A DNA stretch of 64,000 nucleotides from HGM13006 sp963650135 (GTDB lineage: Bacteria > Bacillota > Clostridia > Oscillospirales > Oscillospiraceae). A model generated the notes under the pieces. The model saw nothing but the letters and a program-made list of their open reading frames with translations, did not search any database and was not told where the DNA came from. The DNA lies in contig CAVJLG010000043.1 in NCBI GenBank assembly GCA_963650135.1, forward strand, positions 73,949 to 137,948, given 5' to 3'. Positions 47,346-56,198 of the stretch are shown here, one piece after another (the stretch's first letter is position 1; each line of letters begins with the position of its first letter). A program made the position numbers and the translations under genes.

Positions 47346-48466
47346 TTTATCTGGACAATGCCGCTACCTCTATGCCAAAGCCCAAAAGCGTGGAGCGTGC
47401 GATGGCATGGGCACTGAACCATCTGCCGTCGCCGGGGCGGGGCAGCAGCTCTGGGGCAGATGCGGCGGCTGAGGTGATGTTTTCCCTGCGGATGGAGGCT
47501 GCGGCGCAGTTTCACTGTCAGCCGGAGCAGGTGGTGCTGACCTCCTCCTGCACCCACGGACTGAATATCGCCATTAAGTCGCTGGTGGGCCGGGGGGACC
47601 GGGTGGTGGTGTCCTGCATGGAGCATAATGCCGTGATGCGCCCGCTCTATGCCATTGGGGCGGAGATTCATGTGGCAGGGCATCGGCTGTTTGACCGGGA
47701 AAATATACTGGAGGAACTGAATGAGCTGCTGACTCCGGATACAAAGCTCTGTATTATGACCCATGTATCTAATGTGTTCGGTTGGACGCTGCCGGTGGAA
47801 GAGACGGCGGCGCTCTGCCGGGAAAGGGGCATCCCGTTTGTGCTGGATGCGGCCCAATCGGCGGGGTGCCTGGACATTGATATGGGAAAGCTGGGTGCGG
47901 CGTTTATTGCCATGCCTGGGCATAAGGGCCTGATGGGGCCTCAGGGCACCGGATTGCTGCTGTGCGGCGGAGAGACGAAAACGCTGCTGGAGGGCGGCAC
48001 CGGCAGTATTTCCCGCCAGATGGAGATGCCGGAATTTCTGCCGGATCGGCTGGAGCCCGGCACCCATAATATGCCCGGAGCGGCGGGATTGCTGGCGGGA
48101 CTTCGCGGGGTGCGGCAGCTGGGCACGGCGGAAATTCTCCGGCGGGAACGGGAGCTCTGTGCCCTGGCGGCGAAAAGGCTGGGGCGTATTCCCGGAATTC
48201 GGCTTTATCAGGGGGAGAATCAAACGGGAGTGCTGTCCTTTGTGGCGAAGCATACGGACTGCGTGCTGTTTGGGGAAGAATTGTCCCGCCGGTGGGACAT
48301 TGCCCTGCGCAGCGGACTGCACTGCGCTCCGCTGGCCCACCAAACGGCGGGTACGCTGGACACCGGCACCATACGGGTGAGCTTTGGGCCGAAAAATCGG
48401 CGGAAAGACGTGGAAATCCTGGCGGAAGCGGTAGAGCGGCTATGTCAGGAGCAGAAGTTACCCTAG
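47342..48466 (+). CDS. Cysteine desulfurase-like aminotransferase class V protein
   Basis: The 374-residue PLP enzyme begins MIYLDNAATSMPKPKSV and has FVLDAAQSAGCLDIDM, the PLP lysine in AMPGHKGLMGPQGTG, and the catalytic cysteine in SGLHCAPLAHQTAGT. It would release sulfur (or selenium) from cysteine as a persulfide. The GTG start at 47342 overlaps the DUF3343 stop and has GGGAGG upstream. Absence of an isc/suf scaffold nearby and the coupling to DUF3343 point to a specialised sulfur or selenium route. Confidence 0.88.
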   Translation: MIYLDNAATSMPKPKSVERAMAWALNHLPSPGRGSSSGADAAAEVMFSLRMEAAAQFHCQPEQVVLTSSCTHGLNIAIKSLVGRGDRVVVSCMEHNAVMRPLYAIGAEIHVAGHRLFDRENILEELNELLTPDTKLCIMTHVSNVFGWTLPVEETAALCRERGIPFVLDAAQSAGCLDIDMGKLGAAFIAMPGHKGLMGPQGTGLLLCGGETKTLLEGGTGSISRQMEMPEFLPDRLEPGTHNMPGAAGLLAGLRGVRQLGTAEILRRERELCALAAKRLGRIPGIRLYQGENQTGVLSFVAKHTDCVLFGEELSRRWDIALRSGLHCAPLAHQTAGTLDTGTIRVSFGPKNRRKDVEILAEAVERLCQEQKLP

Positions 48467-48523
48467 GGGCAATCCGTCTCCTGTTAAAATTCTGTGAAGA
48501 CGTAAAAAACACGTCCATCAGCC

Positions 48524-48552
48524 TTGCGATTTTTTTCCTGTTCCGTTATAAT
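48524..48552 (+). promoter_or_regulatory. Promoter of cdaA-cdaR
   Basis: TTGCGA (48524-48529), 17-base spacer, TATAAT (48547-48552), 41 bases before the TTG start. Confidence 0.65.
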
Positions 48553-48593
48553 GATAAGTAAACGTAATCCGCACGGAACGGAGATGTACGCCA

Positions 48594-49478
48594 TTGAATG
48601 CACTAAGCCTACTGTGGAGTAAAATTCTGCGGTTTGTTACCATTATCAATTTTCCCACGGATTTATTGGATATTGCCATCGTCACCTTCTTAATCTATAA
48701 GCTGCTGCGTCTGTCCAAATCCCGCACGGTGAACCAGATTGTGAAGGCCGTGGTGGTTCTGCTGGTGGTCAGCTATGTATCCGACGCCCTTGGGCTCAAT
48801 ACGCTGAACTATATCATCAGCAAAACCATTGAGGTTGGACTCATCGCCCTGGTGGTTGTGTTCCAGCCGGAGCTTCGGCGGCTGCTGGAGCGGCTGGGCG
48901 GCAGCAGCATTAAGGGCCTGTTTGTCCCAAAGACCCAGGTCAGCGATTTGACCCATACCATTAACGAGACGGTTGCCGCATGTCGCAGCATGTCACGGCA
49001 GAAGATCGGCGCGCTGATCGTATTTGAGCGGCAGACCAATCTGGAGGAATATTTCAAAACCGGCACCGTGGTGGACGCCACGGTATCCTCAGAGCTGCTG
49101 AAAAATATTTTCTTTCCCAAGGCGGCGCTCCATGACGGGGCAGTGGTCATTCGCAGCGGGCGGATTGCGGCGGCCGGCTGTGTGCTGCCGCTGACCCAGA
49201 ATCCGGATCTGAGCCGTGACCTGGGCACCCGGCATCGGGCCTCCATTGGCATTACCGAGCATTCCGATGCGGTGGTTGTGGTGGTATCGGAGGAAACGGG
49301 CGTGATCTCCTGCGTGGTAGGGGGCAATCTCCGGCGGTATCTCACACCGGAAACCCTGACCAAGCTGCTTCGGACTGAGCTGATGGCTGAGGACGTGCAG
49401 CCCATCCATCACAGAGTACGTGATTTCTTCAAAAAATCCAAAAAGAATCAGGAAGACGACAGCCATGAAACGAAATAA
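48594..49478 (+). CDS. cdaA: Membrane diadenylate cyclase CdaA (c-di-AMP synthase)
   Basis: CdaA makes cyclic di-AMP from ATP, an essential signal for potassium and turgor control in Firmicutes. The 294-residue protein has three membrane segments (about 20-85) and a DAC domain with the catalytic motif ALHDGAVVIR near residue 181 and TRHRASIGITE near 213. A TTG at 48594 with GGAG 10 bases upstream is the best start; nearby ATGs are out of frame. It overlaps cdaR by 14 bases. Confidence 0.94.
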   Translation: MNALSLLWSKILRFVTIINFPTDLLDIAIVTFLIYKLLRLSKSRTVNQIVKAVVVLLVVSYVSDALGLNTLNYIISKTIEVGLIALVVVFQPELRRLLERLGGSSIKGLFVPKTQVSDLTHTINETVAACRSMSRQKIGALIVFERQTNLEEYFKTGTVVDATVSSELLKNIFFPKAALHDGAVVIRSGRIAAAGCVLPLTQNPDLSRDLGTRHRASIGITEHSDAVVVVVSEETGVISCVVGGNLRRYLTPETLTKLLRTELMAEDVQPIHHRVRDFFKKSKKNQEDDSHETK

Positions 49479-50775
49479 AATCATATCTCTGCTGCTGTCC
49501 GCTGTCATTGCGCTGAGCCTGTGGGTCTATGTGGTGACCACGGTTACGCCGGAGGACAGCCAGTGGATTCGGAATATTCCCGTGACCTTTGCCAATGAAG
49601 ACGGCCTGTTCTCTGACCGGAATCTGACCCTGACCCAGGGGCGGAATGCCACGGTGGACCTCAAGGTCTATGGAAAGCGCCAGGATCTTTTAAAGCTCAG
49701 CAACAGCAATATCACCATTACAGCGGATCTGTCCGATGTGCTGGGGCCCGGAGAGTGGCAGCTGCGGTATACGGTGGAAATGCCGGAAACCGTCAGCGAT
49801 AACGATATCTCCATTGAAGCCCGCAGCGCCTATGAGGTGGATGTGCAGGTGGATTTGCTCAGCGTCAAGGAAATTCCCGTGCAGGCGGTGTTCCAGGGCA
49901 GCGTGGCGGACGGCTATGTGCAGGATCCCATTGAGCTGGAATACGATACCCTGGAAATCAGCGGCCCCCAGGACCAGGTGTCCCAGGTGGACCATGCCCA
50001 GGTGGTGCTGGAGCGGACGAATCTCAGTAAAACCGTGTCCGATTCGCTGTCCTACACGCTATTGGATGAAGACGGAAACGAGATTGAATCGGATGAGATT
50101 CATTGCAGCGTAGATAAAATCGGTGTTATGATGACGGTAAGCCTGGTGAAGGAGCTGCCGCTGACGGTACAGTTTATTGACGGCGGCGGCGCAACGGAAG
50201 AACATGTGGTATCCTCCATTGACCCGGCTACTATTACTGTAAAAGGCTCGGCGGAGGAGCTGGAGGGAATGAACTCCCTGAATATCGGCAATATCGACTT
50301 GAGTACCGTGCCCACCAATACGGCGTATACCGGGACCTTTAACATCGTCCTGCCGGATAATCTCACCAATATGACTGGCGCAGAAACGGCAGACGTTACG
50401 GTAGAGCTGAAAAACCTCAAGGAAAAGACCCTGCGGGTAACCAATCTGGAGCTGGCCAATACACCCTCGAACCTCAAGGCGGCATTGGGCACCGTGTCGC
50501 TGCAAATTAAGGTGCGCGGCCCGTCGGACGTGATGGACGCGGTGACGGCCAGCAGCATTCGTGCGGTGGCGGATCTGAGCTCCATCGGCACCTCCACCGG
50601 GCAGTTTAGCGTGCCGGTCGATGTGTATGTAGATGGCTTCAGCGGTGTGGGCGCTATGGGCAACTACAGCGTTCTGGTTTCGATTTCGGAGCCAACGGAG
50701 TCGGATGATACCGCTGTTGCCGTGGATGTCAGCCCCAGCGACGGCGGAGAAGCCAGCCCGGCCCCGCAGGAGTAA
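49465..50775 (+). CDS. cdaR: YbbR-domain regulator CdaR
   Basis: The 436-residue protein has one N-terminal membrane anchor (KIISLLLSAVIALSLWVYVV) and an extracellular array of about four YbbR beta repeats; landmarks are DLKVYGKRQDLLKL, ITVKGSAEELEGM and LQIKVRGPSDVMDAV. CdaR modulates CdaA across the membrane. An acidic Ser/Pro tail closes it. The ATG at 49465 lies within the end of cdaA; the usual third partner glmM is not downstream. Confidence 0.92.
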   Translation: MKRNKIISLLLSAVIALSLWVYVVTTVTPEDSQWIRNIPVTFANEDGLFSDRNLTLTQGRNATVDLKVYGKRQDLLKLSNSNITITADLSDVLGPGEWQLRYTVEMPETVSDNDISIEARSAYEVDVQVDLLSVKEIPVQAVFQGSVADGYVQDPIELEYDTLEISGPQDQVSQVDHAQVVLERTNLSKTVSDSLSYTLLDEDGNEIESDEIHCSVDKIGVMMTVSLVKELPLTVQFIDGGGATEEHVVSSIDPATITVKGSAEELEGMNSLNIGNIDLSTVPTNTAYTGTFNIVLPDNLTNMTGAETADVTVELKNLKEKTLRVTNLELANTPSNLKAALGTVSLQIKVRGPSDVMDAVTASSIRAVADLSSIGTSTGQFSVPVDVYVDGFSGVGAMGNYSVLVSISEPTESDDTAVAVDVSPSDGGEASPAPQE

Positions 50776-50778
50776 GGC

Positions 50779-51186
50779 ATGAAACAGAAGGTAATGGTGC
50801 TGTCTACCAGCGGTAACACGGCAAAGGTTTCCTATCATCGTCCTACAGCTTGTCATGGAGATTGCAGCAAATGCGCAGGCGGCTGCGGTGCTATGGCGGC
50901 CCAGGAGGAGCTCATCGTTTCGGCGGAGAATCTCATTGGGGCCAAGGTTGGCGATTCGGTGTATATCGAAGGGGAGACGAAAAAGGTCGCCTGGGCGATT
51001 TTACTGGTGTATGTGATCCCGGTCATCCTGTTTCTGGGGGGATATTTCCTGGGGCAGCGCTGGGGCCACGGAAATTTGATTGGCATTTTGGGTTTCTTTC
51101 TGGGGCTGATTCTTGCGGTGCTGGAAAGTCGGCGGCAGAAAAAGCGCGGGCAGGAGATACAATATCAAATCGTTTCCTATGCATAA
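50779..51186 (+). CDS. RseC/MucC-like (SoxR-reducing system) protein
   Basis: The 135-residue protein has a cytoplasmic cysteine cluster CHGDCSKCAGGCG (about 27-39) and two membrane segments (about 74-95 and 100-118), the RseC/MucC layout. In other bacteria RseC assists SoxR reduction and sigma-E control, and RseC-like proteins accompany Rnf complexes. Here it follows cdaR after three bases, where glmM is usual. A terminator ends the operon. Confidence 0.82.
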   Translation: MKQKVMVLSTSGNTAKVSYHRPTACHGDCSKCAGGCGAMAAQEELIVSAENLIGAKVGDSVYIEGETKKVAWAILLVYVIPVILFLGGYFLGQRWGHGNLIGILGFFLGLILAVLESRRQKKRGQEIQYQIVSYA

Positions 51187-51195
51187 AAGCAGAAC

Positions 51196-51228
51196 AAGGG
51201 ACTGTTGCAATGGCAGCAGTCCCTTTTC
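51196..51228 (+). terminator. Terminator of the cdaA operon
   Basis: AAGGGACTGTTGC (51196-51208) pairs with GCAGCAGTCCCTT (51213-51225, one mismatch), followed by T-rich sequence. Confidence 0.85.
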
Positions 51229-51265
51229 CTATTCTCCTATGGAATGAATCACAATAGAAATAGAA

Positions 51266-51294
51266 TTGCAATCATTCTGAAATGAAAATATAAT
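51266..51294 (+). promoter_or_regulatory. Promoter of solute-binding lipoprotein 2
   Basis: TTGCAA (51266-51271), 17-base spacer, TATAAT (51289-51294). The -35 overlaps the palindrome ATTGCAAT, flanked by AGAAT/ATTCT inverted arms, a possible operator. Confidence 0.65.
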
Positions 51295-51357
51295 GGAAGC
51301 ATCAAAACCTGGATATGGAAGCGACAAATCGGCGCTTCTCAGGAAGGAGAATGCAAT

Positions 51358-53103
51358 ATGAATTGGAAACGCGGATTATCTCTGCTGTTGGTACTGACCA
51401 TGCTGACGGCGGTACTTACGGCTTGCGGCGGTGGGACAACATCGGCGGCATCCTCGGTCCCTGCGGCAGCGGAGACGGAGGCGAGCACCCCTGCAACACC
51501 CGAAGCGCCCAAGCAGCCGGTAGCAGAAGCATCTACTGCGGAGCCTGGCAGCGAGATGGAATCGGCAGCACCGGAAGCAGTGGAACCTCAGCTGGAAGAG
51601 GTGGAGCTTCCGCTGTTTGAGGAAACCCGGACCTATACCATGTGGACCATGCTGCCCTTCTTTATGAACGGCCTGGTGTCCGATATGGCAACGGATATCA
51701 ACAATATGAAGCTGCTTCAGGAGAACTGCAATGTAAAGCTGGAGGTTACCGCGGTGGGGGACAGCGTGGTATCCGAGCAGTTTAATTTGATGGTGTCCTC
51801 TGGCGATTATACGGACATCATTTCTGACGGCGTTTCCCATTATTCCAAGGGCTATGATGCTGCCATTACCGACGATATCATTATCGATCTTTATGACCTT
51901 GCTAAGGAGTACGCGCCCAACTATCTCTATTACCTGGACACTGACCCGTCCCTGCGTGCGGCGCTGATTACCGACAATGGCTGCCTGCCCACGGTTGCCA
52001 CCATCTATAAAGAATCCGGCTGCGAAAACGGCGGCATTCTGATTCGCGGCGATTGGCTGGAGGAGCTGGACATGGAGCAGCCGGAAACCTATGACCAGCT
52101 GCACGATTATGTGCAGGCCTGCATGGAGAAGTACGGTGCACAGGGCATTACCATTGGCAACTCCATGGCGGATTGCCGGGGCGATGATTCCCTGTACAGC
52201 TACGGCTATGACCTGTATGCAGGCGGCTATAATGTAATCGACGGTCAGGTGGTCTATTCTTACCTCAATGATAATTATTATGACTACCTCCGGATGCTGG
52301 CGGACTGGTATCAGGATGGCACCCTGTATTCCGACTTCTTCAATGTACAGATGGGCTCTACGGATAAGTGGTTTGCATCCGGCCAGTGCACCGGTACTGC
52401 GGCCAATATTGCCACCATTGAGAGCTATGCAGACCCCAGCTATTCCTATGAGCTGATGCCCATCAACGCACCCAAGGTGAACGCAGACGATCAGCTGCAC
52501 TTCAGCTGGACGGATAATTTCTCCCGGATTAAGCAGCAGGATTCCTGGGCTATCTCCACAGCCTGCCAGGACCCCGAGGGGATCATGATGATGGTCAACT
52601 ATCTGTTCTCTGAGGCCGGTCAGCTAATGTACAACTATGGCGACGAGGGCCATTCCTTCGAATATGATGCAGAGGGTAAGCCCCAGTACACCGAACTGAT
52701 TACCAATAATCCCGACGGCATTAGCTATAAGGATGCCTGCTACATCTATGCCTCTGCCGTGGCAAGCGGCCATCTGCCCAGCATTATGGACGTGCGTGCC
52801 GGTTACTACTATTTCGGCGACGAGGAGTGGAATGTATTTGATACCTTCCGGACCTGTGACGCGGACGGCAGCTATAACCTGCCCACCGGCGTGGCGCTGA
52901 ACGAAGAGGAAAATCAGGAGTATGCAACCCTTTCTTCTGATATTACCACCTACGCCTCTACCGAGATTATGAAGTTCATCCTGGGCCAGTCGGAATTGAC
53001 GCCGGACAGCTTCGAAACCTTCCGGGATACCATTCTTTCGATGGGCGGCGAGCGGATGGAAGAACTGTATCAGCAGGCTTATGAGCGGTATCTTCTGAAG
53101 TAA
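51358..53103 (+). CDS. Extracellular solute-binding lipoprotein 2
   Basis: The 581-residue protein has a lipoprotein signal with lipobox LTAC, a long Ala/Glu/Pro linker (about 25-80) and a large family-1-type binding fold. It is a paralogue of the binding protein at 37344-39125: both share DDIIIDL-type and APNY segments and the WLEEL/C...PETYD(Q/E)LHD motif. Landmarks are IRGDWLEELDMEQPETYDQL and WAISTACQDPEGIMMM. No permease or ATPase gene is adjacent. The ligand is unknown. It has its own promoter and terminator. Confidence 0.88.
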   Translation: MNWKRGLSLLLVLTMLTAVLTACGGGTTSAASSVPAAAETEASTPATPEAPKQPVAEASTAEPGSEMESAAPEAVEPQLEEVELPLFEETRTYTMWTMLPFFMNGLVSDMATDINNMKLLQENCNVKLEVTAVGDSVVSEQFNLMVSSGDYTDIISDGVSHYSKGYDAAITDDIIIDLYDLAKEYAPNYLYYLDTDPSLRAALITDNGCLPTVATIYKESGCENGGILIRGDWLEELDMEQPETYDQLHDYVQACMEKYGAQGITIGNSMADCRGDDSLYSYGYDLYAGGYNVIDGQVVYSYLNDNYYDYLRMLADWYQDGTLYSDFFNVQMGSTDKWFASGQCTGTAANIATIESYADPSYSYELMPINAPKVNADDQLHFSWTDNFSRIKQQDSWAISTACQDPEGIMMMVNYLFSEAGQLMYNYGDEGHSFEYDAEGKPQYTELITNNPDGISYKDACYIYASAVASGHLPSIMDVRAGYYYFGDEEWNVFDTFRTCDADGSYNLPTGVALNEEENQEYATLSSDITTYASTEIMKFILGQSELTPDSFETFRDTILSMGGERMEELYQQAYERYLLK

Positions 53104-53110
53104 ACACCAT

Positions 53111-53143
53111 GGCGCATCCTGAATAATCGGGATGTGCCGTTTT
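53111..53143 (+). terminator. Terminator after lipoprotein 2
   Basis: GGCGCATCC (53111-53119) pairs with GGATGTGCC (53130-53138; one G-U), followed by TTTT. Confidence 0.75.
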
Positions 53144-53147
53144 CTCA

Positions 53148-53176
53148 TTGACAAGGCACGGCATATCCTGTATAAT
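53148..53176 (+). promoter_or_regulatory. Consensus promoter of the permease gene
   Basis: TTGACA (53148-53153), 17-base spacer, TATAAT (53171-53176), 66 bases before the start. Confidence 0.88.
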
Positions 53177-53242
53177 TCAAAAGTTACATTGCCTTTCCGA
53201 ATCCTTCGGCAAGGTTTTTTCACGCCTACAGAGAGGATGCCT

Positions 53243-54511
53243 ATGAAGATATTTGCGCTGATTTTATTTATTGTGACCTATGTGCTGATGATTGCACTGC
53301 CGAAATACCGGCCCTGGGTGGCGGTGGCCAGCGGTGTGATTTACCTGGTTTCCGGCATAGTTCCGGTGCAGAGCCTGGGGAGCGCCATTGACTTTAACGT
53401 GCTTATGATGCTGGCGGGCACCATGGGAACGGTTTCGCTGTTTATCGAGTCCCGAATGCCCAATCGTATGGCAGAGGTCCTGCTGCAAAAGTCCCCCAAT
53501 GTGATGTGGGTTGTAGTGATTATGTCGCTGTTTGCAGGCGTTGTTTCTGCATTTGTGGATAATGTGGCGACAGTACTGATGATTGCGCCGGTGGGACTGG
53601 CCATTGCGAAGAAGCTGAACATTTCTCCGGTTGCTATGATTGTTTCCATTGCGGTGTCCTCCAATCTTCAGGGGGCGGCCACGCTGGTGGGCGACACCAC
53701 TTCCATTATGCTGGGCGGCTATGCCAACATGGACTTTAACGACTTCTTCTTTATGGACGGCAAGCCCAGCGTCTTCTTTGCGGTGGAGCTGGGGGCGCTG
53801 GCAACTGTACCTGTCATCATGTTCCTGTTCCGGGATCAGCGGAAGCCCTTTACCGCAGAGGGACATACGGAGGTCAGCGACTATTTCCCCACATGGCTGC
53901 TGTGCGCCAACGTGCTGCTGCTGATTCTGGCCTCCTTCTGGAAGAGCCGCCCTTCTATCACCAATGGCCTGATCTGCGTGGGGCTGTTTCTTGTGGGACT
54001 CATTCATTCCTGGGTGAGCCGCAAGGATACCGTGGTGGTCAAGCAGGCCTTTCAGGAGATCGACTATGAGACGATTTGTCTGCTCACCGGCCTGTTTGTG
54101 GTGATTGCGGGGATCAATGAAGTGGGTATCATCGATGATATCAGTAATATCTTTGCATCCCTGGGCGGCAGCAATCTGTTCCTGCTGTATACGGTGATCG
54201 TGTGGGGCTCTGTGGCGTTCTCTGCGTTTGTAGATAACATTCCCTATGTGGCAACCATGCTGCCGGTGATTCGGGCGCTGTGCCAGACACTGGGCTGCGC
54301 ACCGTACCTGCTGTATTTCGGACTGCTCACCGGCGCGACCTTGGGCGGCAACCTGACTCCCATCGGCGCTTCTGCCAACATTGCGGGCATCGGTATTTTG
54401 AAGAAGGCCGGATACGAGGTCAAGACAAAGGATTTTCTGCGGATCGGTGTTCCGTTCACCCTGTGCGCGGTGATTGTGGGCTATCTGTTCTGCTGGTTTG
54501 TTTGGTCGTAA
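53243..54511 (+). CDS. ArsB/NhaD/SLC13-type anion or citrate permease
   Basis: The 422-residue protein has 10-12 membrane segments and two inverted re-entrant repeats typical of the ion transporter superfamily: SAFVDNVATVLMIAP in the first half and SAFVDNIPYVATMLP in the second, followed by GGNLTPIGASANIAG. Members carry arsenite, carboxylates or sodium/proton. The cargo cannot be read from sequence. The ATG at 53243 has GAGAGG at 7 bases. A bidirectional terminator separates it from gdhA. Confidence 0.88.
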   Translation: MKIFALILFIVTYVLMIALPKYRPWVAVASGVIYLVSGIVPVQSLGSAIDFNVLMMLAGTMGTVSLFIESRMPNRMAEVLLQKSPNVMWVVVIMSLFAGVVSAFVDNVATVLMIAPVGLAIAKKLNISPVAMIVSIAVSSNLQGAATLVGDTTSIMLGGYANMDFNDFFFMDGKPSVFFAVELGALATVPVIMFLFRDQRKPFTAEGHTEVSDYFPTWLLCANVLLLILASFWKSRPSITNGLICVGLFLVGLIHSWVSRKDTVVVKQAFQEIDYETICLLTGLFVVIAGINEVGIIDDISNIFASLGGSNLFLLYTVIVWGSVAFSAFVDNIPYVATMLPVIRALCQTLGCAPYLLYFGLLTGATLGGNLTPIGASANIAGIGILKKAGYEVKTKDFLRIGVPFTLCAVIVGYLFCWFVWS

Positions 54512-54516
54512 CAATA

Positions 54517-54557
54517 CAAAAAAGGACTGCCGAATTTTCGGCAGTCCAATTTTTATG
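54517..54557. terminator. Bidirectional terminator between permease and gdhA
   Basis: GGACTGCCGAA (54524-54534) pairs with TTCGGCAGTCC (54537-54547); A and T tracts flank both sides. Confidence 0.95.
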
Positions 54558-54573
54558 CATTTTTTAGGAAACT

Positions 54574-55920
54574 TTAGCAAACGCCCTGAGCCAGCATTGC
54601 GTCGGCAACCTTCAGGAAGCCTACAATATTTGCACCGGCCTGAATATCTCCAGCCATGCCGTACTTCTCGGCGGCTTCTGCGCAGGCAGTATAGATGGAT
54701 TCCATAATGCCCTTGAGCTTTGCGTCAACCTCTTCAAAGGTCCAGCTCAGACGCTCGGAGTTCTGGCTCATTTCCAGACCGGAGGTTGCAACACCGCCGG
54801 CATTGGAAGCCTTACCGGGGCTGTACAGGAGGCCTGCGCCCTTAATGATGGCAATTGCTTCGGGGGTGCAGGGCATATTTGCGCCCTCGAATACACCAAT
54901 CACGCCGTTTGCAACCAGTGCCTTTGCAGCCTCGGCGTCGATCTCGTTCTGGGTTGCGCAGGGCATTGCAATGTCGGCGGGAACGGTCCAGATACCGCTG
55001 CAGCCTTCCACATACTTTGCGGTGGGCACATAGTCCAGGTAGGTCTTGATCCGGGCGCGCTTGACTTCCTTGATCTCCTGGATGATCTTATAGTCGATGC
55101 CGTTTTCATCCACAATGTAGCCGTTGGAGTCATACATGGCGATGACCTTGCCGCCCAGCTCAGTGGCCTTCTGGTTGGCATAAGTAGCAACGTTGCCGGA
55201 GCCGGAGACGATTACGCGCTTGCCCTCAAAGCTGGTGCCGTTGGCACGGAGATAAGCGTCGGCAAAGTAGCACAGGCCATAGCCGGTTGCCTGGGTACGA
55301 GCCAGAGAACCGCCATAGCTCAGGCCCTTGCCGGTGAGCACGCCGGTCCACTCGTTGCGCAGGCGCTTATACTGACCGAACAGATAGCCGATCTCACGCG
55401 CACCGACGCCGATGTCACCGGCGGGAACGTCGGTATCGGCACCCACATGACGGTACAGCTCATCCATGAAGCTCTGGCAGAAGCGCATGATTTCCATGTC
55501 GGACTTGCCCTTGGGGTCAAAGTCGGAGCCGCCCTTGCCGCCGCCCATGGGCAGGGTGGTGAGGGCATTTTTAAAGGTCTGCTCAAAGCCCAGGAACTTG
55601 ATGATGGAGAGGTTTACGTTGTCGCGGAACCGCAGGCCACCCTTGTATGGGCCAATGGCGGAGTTATACTGCACGCGATAGCCGCGGTTGACCTGAACCT
55701 TGCCCTGGTCGTCTACCCACGGCACACGGAAGATGATGATGCGCTCGGGCTCTACCAGACGGCCAATGATATTCTGCTGCTCCAGACGGGGATCGGCTTC
55801 GACCACGGGAACCAACGTTTCGAGTACCTCGTTGACTGCCTCCAGATATTCGGTCTGCTCGGCATAGCGTGCGCAGAGGTCTTCATAAATGCCGTTTAAA
55901 TAAGCGTTTTTGATTGCCAT
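54574..55920 (-). CDS. gdhA: Glutamate dehydrogenase
   Basis: GdhA interconverts glutamate with 2-oxoglutarate and ammonia. The 448-residue length and N-terminus match the hexameric bacterial enzymes of the NADP-type group. Active-site segments are GPYKGGLRF, the catalytic LPMGGGKGGSDFDPKG lysine region, PAGDIGVGAREIGYL, the coenzyme loop VSGSGNVATYA and SNAGGVATSGLEMSQN. Cofactor preference is not certain. Start 55920 (MAIKNAYLN) is chosen over an upstream extension to 55962. Confidence 0.95.
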   Translation of the reverse strand: MAIKNAYLNGIYEDLCARYAEQTEYLEAVNEVLETLVPVVEADPRLEQQNIIGRLVEPERIIIFRVPWVDDQGKVQVNRGYRVQYNSAIGPYKGGLRFRDNVNLSIIKFLGFEQTFKNALTTLPMGGGKGGSDFDPKGKSDMEIMRFCQSFMDELYRHVGADTDVPAGDIGVGAREIGYLFGQYKRLRNEWTGVLTGKGLSYGGSLARTQATGYGLCYFADAYLRANGTSFEGKRVIVSGSGNVATYANQKATELGGKVIAMYDSNGYIVDENGIDYKIIQEIKEVKRARIKTYLDYVPTAKYVEGCSGIWTVPADIAMPCATQNEIDAEAAKALVANGVIGVFEGANMPCTPEAIAIIKGAGLLYSPGKASNAGGVATSGLEMSQNSERLSWTFEEVDAKLKGIMESIYTACAEAAEKYGMAGDIQAGANIVGFLKVADAMLAQGVC

Positions 55921-56002
55921 AAAACTAACACCCTTTCCTATATGAATCCGGAATCGCATCAATGTGAAAGGCTCACTTCATACGCCCGTTTTCGTTTTCC
56001 CT

Positions 56003-56031
56003 ATACTACTACAAACGAAAGTGAAATGCAA
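56003..56031 (-). promoter_or_regulatory. Promoter of gdhA
   Basis: On the minus strand TTGCAT (56031-56026), 17-base spacer, TAGTAT (56008-56003). The region 56032-56153 is A+T rich with no gene. Confidence 0.6.
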
Positions 56032-56153
56032 GAGCTAGTGCGAAAAATCTTAAAAAAAGAACAATAATGCAAGAAAACAATGATAATTTGCAGCAATCAT
56101 TGCGACGTGTTTCATAAGATGACGGAATCCTATCATAAAACCAGACAAAACAG

Positions 56154-56186
56154 AAAAAAGTACCGCCGTGCAATCCGCGGCGGTAC
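56154..56186 (-). terminator. Terminator of the pheST operon
   Basis: On the minus strand GTACCGCCG pairs with CGGCGGTAC (56186-56178 and 56168-56160), followed by T6. Confidence 0.93.
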
Positions 56187-56198
56187 AGATATTGCAGT

